Assembly (NCBI GenBank): GCA_025351455.1
Contig: JANXVW010000005.1
Span: forward strand, 1-41,417
From: Betaproteobacteria bacterium
GTDB lineage: Bacteria; Pseudomonadota; Gammaproteobacteria; Burkholderiales; JACQAP01
Direction: 5' to 3'
DNA length: 41,417 nt
Shown one piece after another: positions 18,124 through 26,186 of the stretch; position 1 is the first letter of the stretch; each line of letters begins with the position of its first letter. The notes beneath the pieces were generated by a model. The model was given only the letters and a program-made list of their open reading frames with translations. It had not been told where the DNA came from and ran no database searches. The translations under genes were made by a program, and so were the position numbers.

Positions 18124-18510
18124 ATGCGAATACTCCACACGATGTTGCGCGTCGGCGACCTGAAGCGCTCAATCGATTTCTACACCAACGTGCTGGGCAT
18201 GCAGGTTCTGCGTCAAAAGGACTATCCCGACGGCCGATTCACGCTGGCCTTCGTCGGCTACGGCGCCGAAGACAAGGAGGCTGTGCTCGAACTGACCCAT
18301 AACTGGGACACGGGCAAATACGATCTTGGCACCGGCTACGGGCACGTCGCGCTGGAAGTCGACGATGCCTACAAGGCCTGCGACGAAGTCAAAAGGCGCG
18401 GCGGCAGGGTCACGCGCGAAGCCGGCCCGATGAAGCATGGGACCACTGTGATCGCTTTTGTCGAAGATCCGGACGGCTACAAGATCGAGTTCATCCAGCG
18501 CAAACACTGA
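18124..18510 (+). CDS. gloA: Lactoylglutathione lyase (glyoxalase I)
   Basis: 128 residues. Isomerises the methylglyoxal-glutathione hemithioacetal to S-lactoylglutathione. All four metal ligands match the E. coli enzyme by number: His5, Glu56, His74 and Glu122. The absence of the long N-terminal extension of eukaryotic forms points to the Ni/Co-activated bacterial class. The ATG at 18124 has a GAAGAGACGG upstream; the frame is open further upstream inside the rubredoxin gene, but that part reads as an out-of-frame shadow. It converges with rsmA after 9 bp. Confidence 0.96.
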   Translation: MRILHTMLRVGDLKRSIDFYTNVLGMQVLRQKDYPDGRFTLAFVGYGAEDKEAVLELTHNWDTGKYDLGTGYGHVALEVDDAYKACDEVKRRGGRVTREAGPMKHGTTVIAFVEDPDGYKIEFIQRKH

Positions 18511-18519
18511 CGCTGCAGT

Positions 18520-19293
18520 TCAGGCTGCGTCGTCAGCGATAAAATTTGCGATGCGCACGAAATCATCGACGCTCAGGGTCTCCCCCCGCGCCGCCGGATC
18601 GATCCCGAGTTGCTCGAAACCTGCCGTGGTCAGTTTTTCCCGCAGAGTATTGCGCAGCGTCTTGCGCCGCTGGCCGAACGCGCGCATCACCACGTCGGCG
18701 AACAAATCCTCGTTGCGTGCAACATGCGGCAACGCCTTGTACGGAATCATGCGCACGATCGACGACCAGACCTTGGGCGCCGGCCGAAATGCGGTGGGCG
18801 GAACATCGAACAGGGAATCGATGCTCCAGCGATACTGCAACATGACCGACAACCTTCCGTATTCGGCGCTGCCGGGTTGCGCGCTCATGCGCTCGACGAC
18901 TTCGCGCTGGAGCATGAAGTGTGCATCGCGGACTGCGCAGGCGGCGCCGGTCAAATGAAATAACAATGGCGTGGAAATGTTGTAGGGGAGGTTTCCGACC
19001 ACGCGCAAGTCGCCACCGAGGGCAGTGAAATCGAATTCGAGCGCGTCGCCTTCGTGTATGGTCAACCGGTCAACAGAATGGGCTGCGCGCAGGTCAGCCA
19101 CAATGTCGCGGTCGATTTCGATCACGTCAAGATGGCCGAGACGCTGTAACAGGGGCAGCGTCAATGCGCCAAGGCCTGGGCCGATCTCAACGATCCGTTC
19201 ATCGGGTTGCGGACGTATGGCCGCGATAATCTGTTCGACCACACTCCGATCCTCGAGGAAATTCTGGCCAAAACGTTTGCGTGGTATATGCAC
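18520..19293 (-). CDS. rsmA: 16S rRNA (adenine(1518)-N(6)/adenine(1519)-N(6))-dimethyltransferase
   Basis: 257 residues. Also called KsgA; dimethylates the two adjacent adenines in helix 45 of 16S rRNA late in 30S assembly. The N-terminal KRFGQNFLEDRSVVEQI motif, the SAM-binding VEIGPGLGALT (about 36-46) and the catalytic NLPY motif (VVGNLPYNISTPLL) are all present. It lies downstream of surA with a 98-bp gap; in many relatives pdxA sits between them but is absent here. A small hairpin without a T run (19309-19336) lies in that gap. Confidence 0.96.
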   Translation of the reverse strand: MHIPRKRFGQNFLEDRSVVEQIIAAIRPQPDERIVEIGPGLGALTLPLLQRLGHLDVIEIDRDIVADLRAAHSVDRLTIHEGDALEFDFTALGGDLRVVGNLPYNISTPLLFHLTGAACAVRDAHFMLQREVVERMSAQPGSAEYGRLSVMLQYRWSIDSLFDVPPTAFRPAPKVWSSIVRMIPYKALPHVARNEDLFADVVMRAFGQRRKTLRNTLREKLTTAGFEQLGIDPAARGETLSVDDFVRIANFIADDAA

Positions 19294-19391
19294 GGAATTC
19301 CGGCAACTGGCGCCTCAGTGAAAACTCACAAGCGCCGCATCTGACGTGGAATCACCGATGACGGCGCGGCAACTGCGAATGCCGCCGCGCT

Positions 19392-20702
19392 TCAGTGTTC
19401 GTCCAGGCGCAATTCCACGTACGCACGGTCGCGTTGCTGGCGTACCCATTCCTGGTAAGCCTCGTCGGCCTTGCGCGTGCGGATCGACTGGCGTGCAAGC
19501 ACGCGCTGGCGTTCCTTGGACATGTCTTCGTTGCGCCGCTCGACGACCTGGATAAGGTGCCAGCCGAAGGGAGATTGCACCGGGTCGCTGACCTGTCCCG
19601 GCTCAAGGCCATTCATTGCGCGTTCAAACTCCGGCACCGTGTCCCCGGGGGACAGCCAGCCCAGGTCGCCCCCGCGCGACGCGCTCGCATCCTCGGATTG
19701 CAGGCGCGCCAGCTCGATGAAGCTGGTGCCATTTTCAATGCGCTCCTTGAGGTTGGTCAACCGCTGCTTGGCTTCCGCCTCGGACACCACTTCGTTGAGA
19801 CGGATCAGGATATGCCGCGCGTGCGTCTGCTGGATGATCACCGGGGAGTCATTGCCGCGTTTGTCCGCCAGCTTGATGATATGGAATCCATTGGCGCTGC
19901 GCAGGACCGGGCTGACGTCCCCGACTTTCATGGTCTTGACGGAGTCTACGAAAATCTGCGGAAGACGCGCAGCCGGCCGCCACCCCAGCGGCCCGCCGTC
20001 AAGTGCATTCTGCGCGTCCGATACGCCAGCGGAAACCTGTCGGAAATCCGCGCCGCCCTTGATCTGCTCGAGCGCCTTTTCGGCGATGATGCGCTTGGTC
20101 TGGATCTGTTCCGGGCTGGCCTGTTCGGGCACCAGGACCAGTATATGGGAAAGGCTGTACTCCTCGTCCTTGCCGCCCTGACTTAGCTGGTTCTTCAGGT
20201 AATTGTCGATCTCGGCATCAGTGATCAGGATCTTGCTGTCGACTTCGCGTTCCTTGAGCCGCGCGATCAGGATTTCGTTGCGCAATTCTTCCCGAAAACG
20301 ATTGAAGTCGATGCCATCGCCCTCCAGCATTTTGCGAAATGCCTCGGGCGAAACCTTGTTTTCCTGCGCAATGCGTTCGATCGAGCGTTGCAACTGCGTG
20401 TCGTCCACGCGCAATCCAGTCTCCTTGGCGGTCTGTGCGAGCACTTTTGCAGTGATCAGCCGTTCGAGCAATTGGCGCTCGAGAACATCCGCAGCCGGCA
20501 AGGGCGTACCTTGGCGTTTGAGCTGCTGCGACGCGATTTTTACCTGTTCGTCGAGATCGAGCCTGGTGACGACTTCGCTGTTGACCACGGCGACGACCCG
20601 GTCCAGTACCAGGTTTTCGCTTTTCTTTCGTTCGTCCGGCGCTGCCGCTGCCGGCAACGCGATGCACAGTATCAATGCGTAGAAGTGAATTCGATTTTTC
20701 AT
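19392..20702 (-). CDS. surA: Periplasmic chaperone / peptidyl-prolyl isomerase SurA
   Basis: 436 residues from the ATG at 20700-20702 (MKNRIHFYALILCIALPAAAA, a signal peptide). A Met two codons earlier (20708) and a longer frame to 20756 are alternatives. Escorts outer-membrane proteins to the BAM complex. After the N-terminal helical chaperone domain (VVNSEVVTRLDLDEQ to about residue 170), two parvulin domains follow, one at about 180-280 (YSLSHILV, LGWRPAARLPQIF) and one at about 290-390 (HARHILIRLNE, GGDLGWLSPGDTVPEFE). The C-terminal helix completes the core. It is 72 bp downstream of lptD, its major client, a widely conserved order. Confidence 0.95.
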   Translation of the reverse strand: MKNRIHFYALILCIALPAAAAPDERKKSENLVLDRVVAVVNSEVVTRLDLDEQVKIASQQLKRQGTPLPAADVLERQLLERLITAKVLAQTAKETGLRVDDTQLQRSIERIAQENKVSPEAFRKMLEGDGIDFNRFREELRNEILIARLKEREVDSKILITDAEIDNYLKNQLSQGGKDEEYSLSHILVLVPEQASPEQIQTKRIIAEKALEQIKGGADFRQVSAGVSDAQNALDGGPLGWRPAARLPQIFVDSVKTMKVGDVSPVLRSANGFHIIKLADKRGNDSPVIIQQTHARHILIRLNEVVSEAEAKQRLTNLKERIENGTSFIELARLQSEDASASRGGDLGWLSPGDTVPEFERAMNGLEPGQVSDPVQSPFGWHLIQVVERRNEDMSKERQRVLARQSIRTRKADEAYQEWVRQQRDRAYVELRLDEH

Positions 20703-20774
20703 ATTCATTGCTGCAAATCGGATGGAATACGTTACTGCGGCTATAGACAAGGGCATCGGGCGGGCGTTCCCGCA

Positions 20775-22991
20775 TCAAAACGACGGGAACGGATTGAAAT
20801 GGATCGGCCGGTTGTCGTTCGTTTTTTCATAGCCGCTGATATTCTGGCGCAGCAGTTCCAGCGGGCTCGAACCGATGCGCGATACCCCCGTCAACTCCAG
20901 CTGAAAGAACATCGCGTTGACGTACTCCTGAGTCGCGCTGGCGAATCGGTGCAGGACAACTCGTGCTGCCCAGCAGCCCGCATTGTACTCGAGCCCAAAC
21001 AGTCCCTCCAGCAGGCGCTTGTCCTGCAAGGAGTAGTTGTACCGTACCAATCCCGTCCAGCGGCCGCCTATCGGCCATTCCGCGGATAAATCCGCCTGCT
21101 CGAGGGAATCCCGGGTAAAGCGGTAGCCAAGATTCAATACTTTGCCGATCTCCGGCTGATAACGCAGCACGGCATTGCCGCGTTCCACTCGGCTCTGTTC
21201 GATGCTGTATTGCACACCCAGATCCGTATACCAGTGATTGGCAATCTGTCCGGTCATCGCGGCCAGCACATCGGAACGAGTCGAATCGCGCACCTGCGGC
21301 GTAAGTGAGACCTGCTGTTCCTTGAAGTAGAAGCGCTCGCCGAGCGTGAAACGCAGTTGCTCATTGCCGGACTCCGCATCGATCAGGCGGCTCGTCACTG
21401 CGGCGGTTAGCTGGTTCGCGTCGTTGATGCGGTCGCCGCCACTGAATTGGTTCTCCGTGAAAATCTGCGCCAGGTTGAAATCGGCCAACGCAGTATCGAA
21501 ATTCGGCAGCTGGTCCTGTTGGCGGAAGGGAATGTAGACATAGTAAAGGCGCGGCTCGAGCGTCTGCAGGAACGCCCGTCCCCATAACGTGGCCTCGCGT
21601 TCGAAAGTCAGCGCGCTGTCCAGGCTGTAGATCGGCAGAGTCCTCGTCTCGTTGGTGCGATTCGAATCCTCGAACGAATAACTCGTCGTGTGGTAACCGA
21701 TCTTGGGCGTTATATAGAAAAAAGAATTCTGGAATGGCGCGCTGATCGATGGATAGAGCGTCTCCCGTCTGCCGTTGAGCAGGAACGGGTGGTCGAACTC
21801 GACGTACTCCCCCTGCATGCCAAAATCGAGGTACGCGTCGGTCTGGCGCAGCATGTTGAGCGTGATCTGCGGCACGCGTGCGTAAGGCGGCGTCACCGGG
21901 GCCAGCGGATCCTGCAAAGTCTGGAATCGCTGCACTCGGGTATTAACGGTCCACCAGTTTCCATCATAGAACAGGTCCCCCTCCCGGTTCAGGTTGGTCT
22001 GCGACGTGGCGGATATCTTGTCACTCAGGTCCGTGAAATAAGTGTCGTCGGACACGCCTTGCAGGTCCACTGCGCCGGAAAATCCGTTGCCGAAATTCTG
22101 CCGGTGTTGCCAAGAGTAGCCATAGCGGGTCTGATTCTTCTGCCGGTCGTCGGGCAGGTACTCGCTGCGCACCTCACCATTGAGACCTGGCTCGAGGTAG
22201 CGGAAATCGCCGCTCATGAGCACACCGCGCTTGGCCAGAATGCGCGGAGAGATGGTTGCGTCGTGATTCGGCGCGATGTTCCAATAGAACGGCTGGGTAT
22301 ACTCGAAGCCGCTCTGTCCCGTGCTGCCGATGGTGGGCGGAAGCAGCCCGGTCTTGCGGCGGCCGCTCAGCGAGAAGTCCAGGTAGGGTGAGTACAGGAT
22401 CGGCACGCCTTTGAACACGACTGTAGCGTTTTGCGCGACGCCGACGTCCCGGATCCGGTCCAATTCCAGGCGGTCGACGCGCATGTACCAGTCTTCGTCG
22501 CCTACCTCGCAATTGGTGTAGGTCGCCTTGCGGATCTTGTAAAGATCGCGATTCTCGGCAACCAGCCGGGTCGCGCCGCCGCGGGCTTTGTAGCGCCCAA
22601 GCCTGTACTCCGGCTTGTCGATATAGCCGCTGTCGTTCTGCAAATCGTAGAACAGCTGATCGCCGGTGATGACGTCGCCTTCTTTTTCAAACCGCACGTG
22701 GCCGGTCGCGGTGATTTGTTCGTCCGGAAAAGACAGATGCAACCGATCGGAAAACACCGCGGCACCGCGTTTGCGAAGTCGTACGCTGCCAGTGGCATCC
22801 AGTTCCTGGTCCTGGTTACCGTCGATGCTGTCAGCGTCGAGAAACAACGTGGGAGGATCATCGCGGCCCAGCGCATACGGAATCAGCTCCGGCTGCATGC
22901 GCAGTTTCAAGCCGGGTTCCTCGGCGTGCGCGTCGGACGCGACAGACAGGATCAACACCAGGACTGCAGATGTGACACGGGAACGATGCAT
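20775..22991 (-). CDS. lptD: LPS-assembly outer-membrane protein LptD
   Basis: 738 residues. Inserts lipopolysaccharide into the outer leaflet together with LptE. A signal peptide covers residues 1-23 (ending DAHAEE). An LptA-like N-terminal beta-jellyroll covers about 45-160, followed by the 26-strand barrel domain rich in aromatic, alternating residues. The mature protein appears to have only two Cys, Cys161 (TNCEVG) and Cys673 (NAGCWAARV), which correspond to one of the two disulfides of E. coli LptD. It is the first gene of lptD-surA-rsmA and divergent from amgK-murU, an arrangement also known in Pseudomonas. Barrel and length look complete. Confidence 0.95.
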   Translation of the reverse strand: MHRSRVTSAVLVLILSVASDAHAEEPGLKLRMQPELIPYALGRDDPPTLFLDADSIDGNQDQELDATGSVRLRKRGAAVFSDRLHLSFPDEQITATGHVRFEKEGDVITGDQLFYDLQNDSGYIDKPEYRLGRYKARGGATRLVAENRDLYKIRKATYTNCEVGDEDWYMRVDRLELDRIRDVGVAQNATVVFKGVPILYSPYLDFSLSGRRKTGLLPPTIGSTGQSGFEYTQPFYWNIAPNHDATISPRILAKRGVLMSGDFRYLEPGLNGEVRSEYLPDDRQKNQTRYGYSWQHRQNFGNGFSGAVDLQGVSDDTYFTDLSDKISATSQTNLNREGDLFYDGNWWTVNTRVQRFQTLQDPLAPVTPPYARVPQITLNMLRQTDAYLDFGMQGEYVEFDHPFLLNGRRETLYPSISAPFQNSFFYITPKIGYHTTSYSFEDSNRTNETRTLPIYSLDSALTFEREATLWGRAFLQTLEPRLYYVYIPFRQQDQLPNFDTALADFNLAQIFTENQFSGGDRINDANQLTAAVTSRLIDAESGNEQLRFTLGERFYFKEQQVSLTPQVRDSTRSDVLAAMTGQIANHWYTDLGVQYSIEQSRVERGNAVLRYQPEIGKVLNLGYRFTRDSLEQADLSAEWPIGGRWTGLVRYNYSLQDKRLLEGLFGLEYNAGCWAARVVLHRFASATQEYVNAMFFQLELTGVSRIGSSPLELLRQNISGYEKTNDNRPIHFNPFPSF

Positions 22992-23014
22992 GCGGGTTGT
23001 TGATCGAGGCGAGG

Positions 23015-23023
23015 TGCTAAAAT
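23015..23023 (+). promoter_or_regulatory. Candidate extended -10 promoter for amgK-murU
   Basis: TGCTAAAAT at 23015-23023 is an extended -10 (TGn plus TAAAAT). TTGTTG at 22997-23002 could be the -35 with a 15-nt spacer. The predicted start site is about 27 nt before the amgK start codon. Confidence 0.45.
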
Positions 23024-23056
23024 CTCACAAATCATCCCTCAAGGCAACGAAGCAGC

Positions 23057-24049
23057 TTGGATCGTTACGCGCTCCTGCAGGACTGGCTGACCCGCCAGCT
23101 TCCCGGAAGGACCTTCTCCCTTGCGCCGGCTTCGGCGGATGCCAGCTTCCGGCGCTATTTCCGCGTGACCCTGCCGGACACCTCTCTCATCGTCATGGAT
23201 GCACCGCCGGAGCAGGAGGATTGCCGACCGTTCGTGCACGTGGCGGGACTCATGGCCAACGCGGGACTCAATGTCCCCGCGGTGCTCGCGCAGGACCTGA
23301 CCTTGGGTTTCCTGTTGTTGTCGGACCTGGGTTCGACCACTTATCTTGCCGCGCTTAACGAAGATAATGCCGACGGCTTGTTCAGTGATGCCATCGATGC
23401 GCTGATCCGCTGGCAACTGGCGAGCCGCGAAGGCGTGCTGCCTCCCTACGACGAAGCCTTGCTGCGGCGCGAACTTCACCTGTTCCCCGAATGGTACGTT
23501 CATCGCCATCTCGGCATTGAACTCGATGCGCTGCAACGCGAATCGCTGGAAGCGGTGTTCCGCCTTGTCCTGTCGAATAATCTGGCGCAGCCCTGCACGT
23601 TTGTGCATCGCGATTACATGCCACGCAACCTGATGCTGACCGAGCCCAATCCCGGCGTGCTCGACTTCCAGGACGCGGTGTACGGGCCGGTCACCTATGA
23701 CGTGGCCTGCCTTTTCAAGGATGCTTTCGTGAGCTGGGAGGAGCGGCGCGTTCTCGACTGGACAATTCGCTACTGGGAACGCGCGCGGCGGGCGGGATTG
23801 CCCGTCAACAGTGACTTCGGCGAGTTCTATCGCGACTTCGAATGGATGGGATTGCAGCGTCACCTCAAAGTGCTCGGCATCTTTGCGCGCATCTGCCATC
23901 GCGACGGCAAGCCCGCTTATGTCAAGGACACACCGCGTTTCCTCGGTTACGCTCGCGCGGTGGCAGGTCGCTATGCGCCGCTGGCGCCGCTGTTGCGCCT
24001 GCTCGATCAACTCGCCGATCGCAAACCGGCGATCGGCTACACGTTCTGA
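23057..24049 (+). CDS. amgK: Anomeric N-acetylmuramate/N-acetylglucosamine kinase (AmgK-type)
   Basis: 330 residues. An aminoglycoside-phosphotransferase-fold kinase that phosphorylates MurNAc or GlcNAc at C1 in peptidoglycan recycling. The start is TTG at 23057: an in-frame stop lies at 23018-23020 and no ATG is between them. The encoded N terminus (DRYALLQDWL, then PASADASFRRYFRV) fits the family. Kinase motifs: His184-Arg-Asp186 with Asn191 (FVHRDYMPRNLML) and Asp203 (VLDFQDAVYG). The next gene is murU, which supports the substrate call, and the pair is divergent from lptD as in Pseudomonas. Annotators often call such proteins only phosphotransferase. Confidence 0.88.
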   Translation: MDRYALLQDWLTRQLPGRTFSLAPASADASFRRYFRVTLPDTSLIVMDAPPEQEDCRPFVHVAGLMANAGLNVPAVLAQDLTLGFLLLSDLGSTTYLAALNEDNADGLFSDAIDALIRWQLASREGVLPPYDEALLRRELHLFPEWYVHRHLGIELDALQRESLEAVFRLVLSNNLAQPCTFVHRDYMPRNLMLTEPNPGVLDFQDAVYGPVTYDVACLFKDAFVSWEERRVLDWTIRYWERARRAGLPVNSDFGEFYRDFEWMGLQRHLKVLGIFARICHRDGKPAYVKDTPRFLGYARAVAGRYAPLAPLLRLLDQLADRKPAIGYTF

Positions 24050-24054
24050 ATCGG

Positions 24055-24762
24055 GTGTCGCGGCGGTCCGTTCCCGTTGCAATGATTCTCGCCGCCGGCC
24101 GCGGCGAACGCATGCGGCCGCTGACCGATCGCACGCACAAATCGATGTTGCCGGTCGGCAGCAAGCCGCTGCTCTTCAGGCATCTGGAAAAACTGGCCGA
24201 CGCCGGTTTCGGCAGGGTGGTGATCAACCATGCCCATCTGGGCGAACAGATCGAATCCGCCGTTGGCGACGGTGGGCGCTGGAATCTCGCCGTCCGCTTC
24301 TCGCCGGAGGCCCAAGCGCTGGAAACCGCTGGCGGCATTCGCAATGCGCTGCCGCTGCTGCGCGAGCCGGTGTTTGCCGTCGTCAACGCCGACGTCTACA
24401 GCGACTACGACTATGCCCGTCTTGCTGACACGATCCTGCAGATGCAGGCGGTAACGCTCGCACACCTCGTGCTGGTCGACAATCCGCCGCATCATCCGCA
24501 AGGTGATTTTTCCCTGGAAGGCGGCCTGGTACGCGCCGGCTCTGCAGATCTGCTCACATTCAGCGGCATCGGCGTCTATCGCGCAGCGTTGTTCGCCCCG
24601 ATCGCACCAGGAAGCAAACAGGCACTGGCGCCTTTGCTGCGCGCGCAGGTGGTCCTTGGCAAGATCACCGGTGAGCATTTTCGCGGGGAATGGGACGACA
24701 TCGGCACACCGCAGCGCCTGGCCGATCTCGAGGCACGGCTTCGGCAACCGCCCCGCGTGTAA
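24055..24762 (+). CDS. murU: N-acetylmuramate alpha-1-phosphate uridylyltransferase (MurU-type)
   Basis: 235 residues from GTG at 24055; the ATG at 24082 (MILAAGRGERM) is an alternative that trims nine residues. Transfers UMP to MurNAc-1-phosphate, giving UDP-MurNAc for the recycling bypass that avoids MurA. Sugar-nucleotidyltransferase motifs: ILAAGRGERMRPLTD at the N terminus with the product-binding Lys in HKSMLPVG, VINHAHLGEQIE, ETAGGIRNALPLL, VVNADVYSDYDYARL with the metal-binding Asp, and WDDIGTPQRLADLE near the C terminus. The short length (no C-terminal left-handed helix) is typical of MurU. It starts 5 bp after amgK. Confidence 0.88.
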   Translation: MSRRSVPVAMILAAGRGERMRPLTDRTHKSMLPVGSKPLLFRHLEKLADAGFGRVVINHAHLGEQIESAVGDGGRWNLAVRFSPEAQALETAGGIRNALPLLREPVFAVVNADVYSDYDYARLADTILQMQAVTLAHLVLVDNPPHHPQGDFSLEGGLVRAGSADLLTFSGIGVYRAALFAPIAPGSKQALAPLLRAQVVLGKITGEHFRGEWDDIGTPQRLADLEARLRQPPRV

Positions 24763-24793
24763 CCCGCATTCCGGCTCGTAGCCGTACAGGCCG

Positions 24794-24799
24794 TATAAT
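24794..24799 (+). promoter_or_regulatory. Candidate -10 element (TATAAT) for pepP
   Basis: A consensus TATAAT lies 31 bp before the pepP ATG in the 68-bp gap after murU. No good -35 is visible (TTCCGG with a 19-nt spacer is poor). Confidence 0.35.
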
Positions 24800-24830
24800 T
24801 CATGGTCTATTTCCTTCGGAACGCCGCAGC

Positions 24831-26129
24831 ATGAACGATCCCTCCATGTACGCCCGTCGCCGCGCCCAACTGGCCACTTTGATGGAGGACGGGGTTGCAG
24901 TGTTACGTACCGCTCCGGAACGCGCGCGCAATCGCGATTCATCTTACCCATTCCGCTTCGACAGCTATTTCCACTATCTCACCGGTTTTCCCGAACCCGA
25001 GGCGGTCATGGTGCTTTGCGCTGGAAATACGCCGAAGAGCATCCTGTTCTGCCGCGAAAAGGATATCGAGCGCGAGATCTGGGACGGCTTTCGCTACGGC
25101 CCGGACAGGGCGCGGGACGTTTTCGGATTCGATGAAACGTTTCCGATTGCAAAGATCGATGAGTTATTGCCGCAACTGCTTGCCAATCAGCGGGCGGTGT
25201 TTTGCGATGTCGGCGCGGACCCGGGCTGGGACCAGCAGGTGATCGGCTGGATCAACAAGGTGCGCACACAGGTCCGGTCGGGGGTGAGCGCGCCGGGCGA
25301 GATTCGCGACATCCGCCGCATCCTCGACGACATGCGGCTCGTCAAGGACGAACACGAGATCGCCATCATGAAGCGCGCAGCCGCCATTTCTTCGCAAGCG
25401 CATCGGCGTGCCATGAGCGCTACGCGCCCCGGCATGCACGAGTACGAACTGGAGGCCGAACTGATCCACGAATTCCGGCGCCAGGGGGCGCAGTCTCCCG
25501 CCTATACATCGATCGTGGCAGGCGGGGCCAATGCCTGCGTTCTGCATTACGTGCAAAACGATGCTGTGCTCAATGCCGGCGACGTCGTGCTGATCGATGC
25601 GGGATGCGAACTCGACGGCTATGCTTCGGACATCACGCGTACTTTCCCGGTGAGCGGAAAATTCTCGGGGCCGCAGCGCGATATCTATCAGCTCGTGCTG
25701 TCGGCCCAGGCGGCAGCCGTCGCGCAAGTTAAACCCGGCAATGAATGGGAAGCGCCCCACGACGCGGCAGTGAAAGTGCTGGCGCAGGGCATGGTGGACC
25801 TCGGGTTGTGCAACGGCAGCGCGGATGGCGTGATCGAGTCGGGTGACTACCGGCGTTTTTACATGCACCGCACCGGCCACTGGCTGGGCATGGACGTGCA
25901 TGATGCCGGCGACTACAAGCGCGACGGCGCCTGGCTTGCGCTGAAGCCGGGCATGGTGCTGACGGTCGAGCCGGGCTGCTATGTCCGTCCGGGGGAAGGC
26001 GTGCCGGAGAAATTCTGGAATATCGGCGTGCGCATCGAAGATGATGCGCTGGTGACCGGGAGCGGTTGCGAAATCATCACCTCTGCGCCGAAGTTCATCG
26101 ACGAAATCGAAGCGCTGATGCGCCGCTGA
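24831..26129 (+). CDS. pepP: Xaa-Pro aminopeptidase (aminopeptidase P)
   Basis: 432 residues from the ATG at 24831 (MNDPSMYARRR); the frame is open further upstream, but that part overlaps murU and is not family-like. Cleaves N-terminal residues before proline. The N-terminal creatinase-like domain (about 1-170) is followed by the pita-bread metallopeptidase domain. The two-manganese ligands are complete: Asp256, Asp267, His350, Glu380 and Glu403, with spacing that matches E. coli PepP. It stands just before a UbiH-like monooxygenase, as in E. coli and other Proteobacteria. No anomaly seen. Confidence 0.96.
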   Translation: MNDPSMYARRRAQLATLMEDGVAVLRTAPERARNRDSSYPFRFDSYFHYLTGFPEPEAVMVLCAGNTPKSILFCREKDIEREIWDGFRYGPDRARDVFGFDETFPIAKIDELLPQLLANQRAVFCDVGADPGWDQQVIGWINKVRTQVRSGVSAPGEIRDIRRILDDMRLVKDEHEIAIMKRAAAISSQAHRRAMSATRPGMHEYELEAELIHEFRRQGAQSPAYTSIVAGGANACVLHYVQNDAVLNAGDVVLIDAGCELDGYASDITRTFPVSGKFSGPQRDIYQLVLSAQAAAVAQVKPGNEWEAPHDAAVKVLAQGMVDLGLCNGSADGVIESGDYRRFYMHRTGHWLGMDVHDAGDYKRDGAWLALKPGMVLTVEPGCYVRPGEGVPEKFWNIGVRIEDDALVTGSGCEIITSAPKFIDEIEALMRR

Positions 26130-26186
26130 CGTCGCACAACGATTCATGCCCCAGCTCTGGGTCGCCGCGATCCCCGGAACCTTGCC

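Noticed and set aside
23039-24082. Open frame of 347 codons on the minus strand opposite amgK
   Set aside because: Shadow caused by GC-rich codon bias; amgK carries all kinase motifs on the plus strand.
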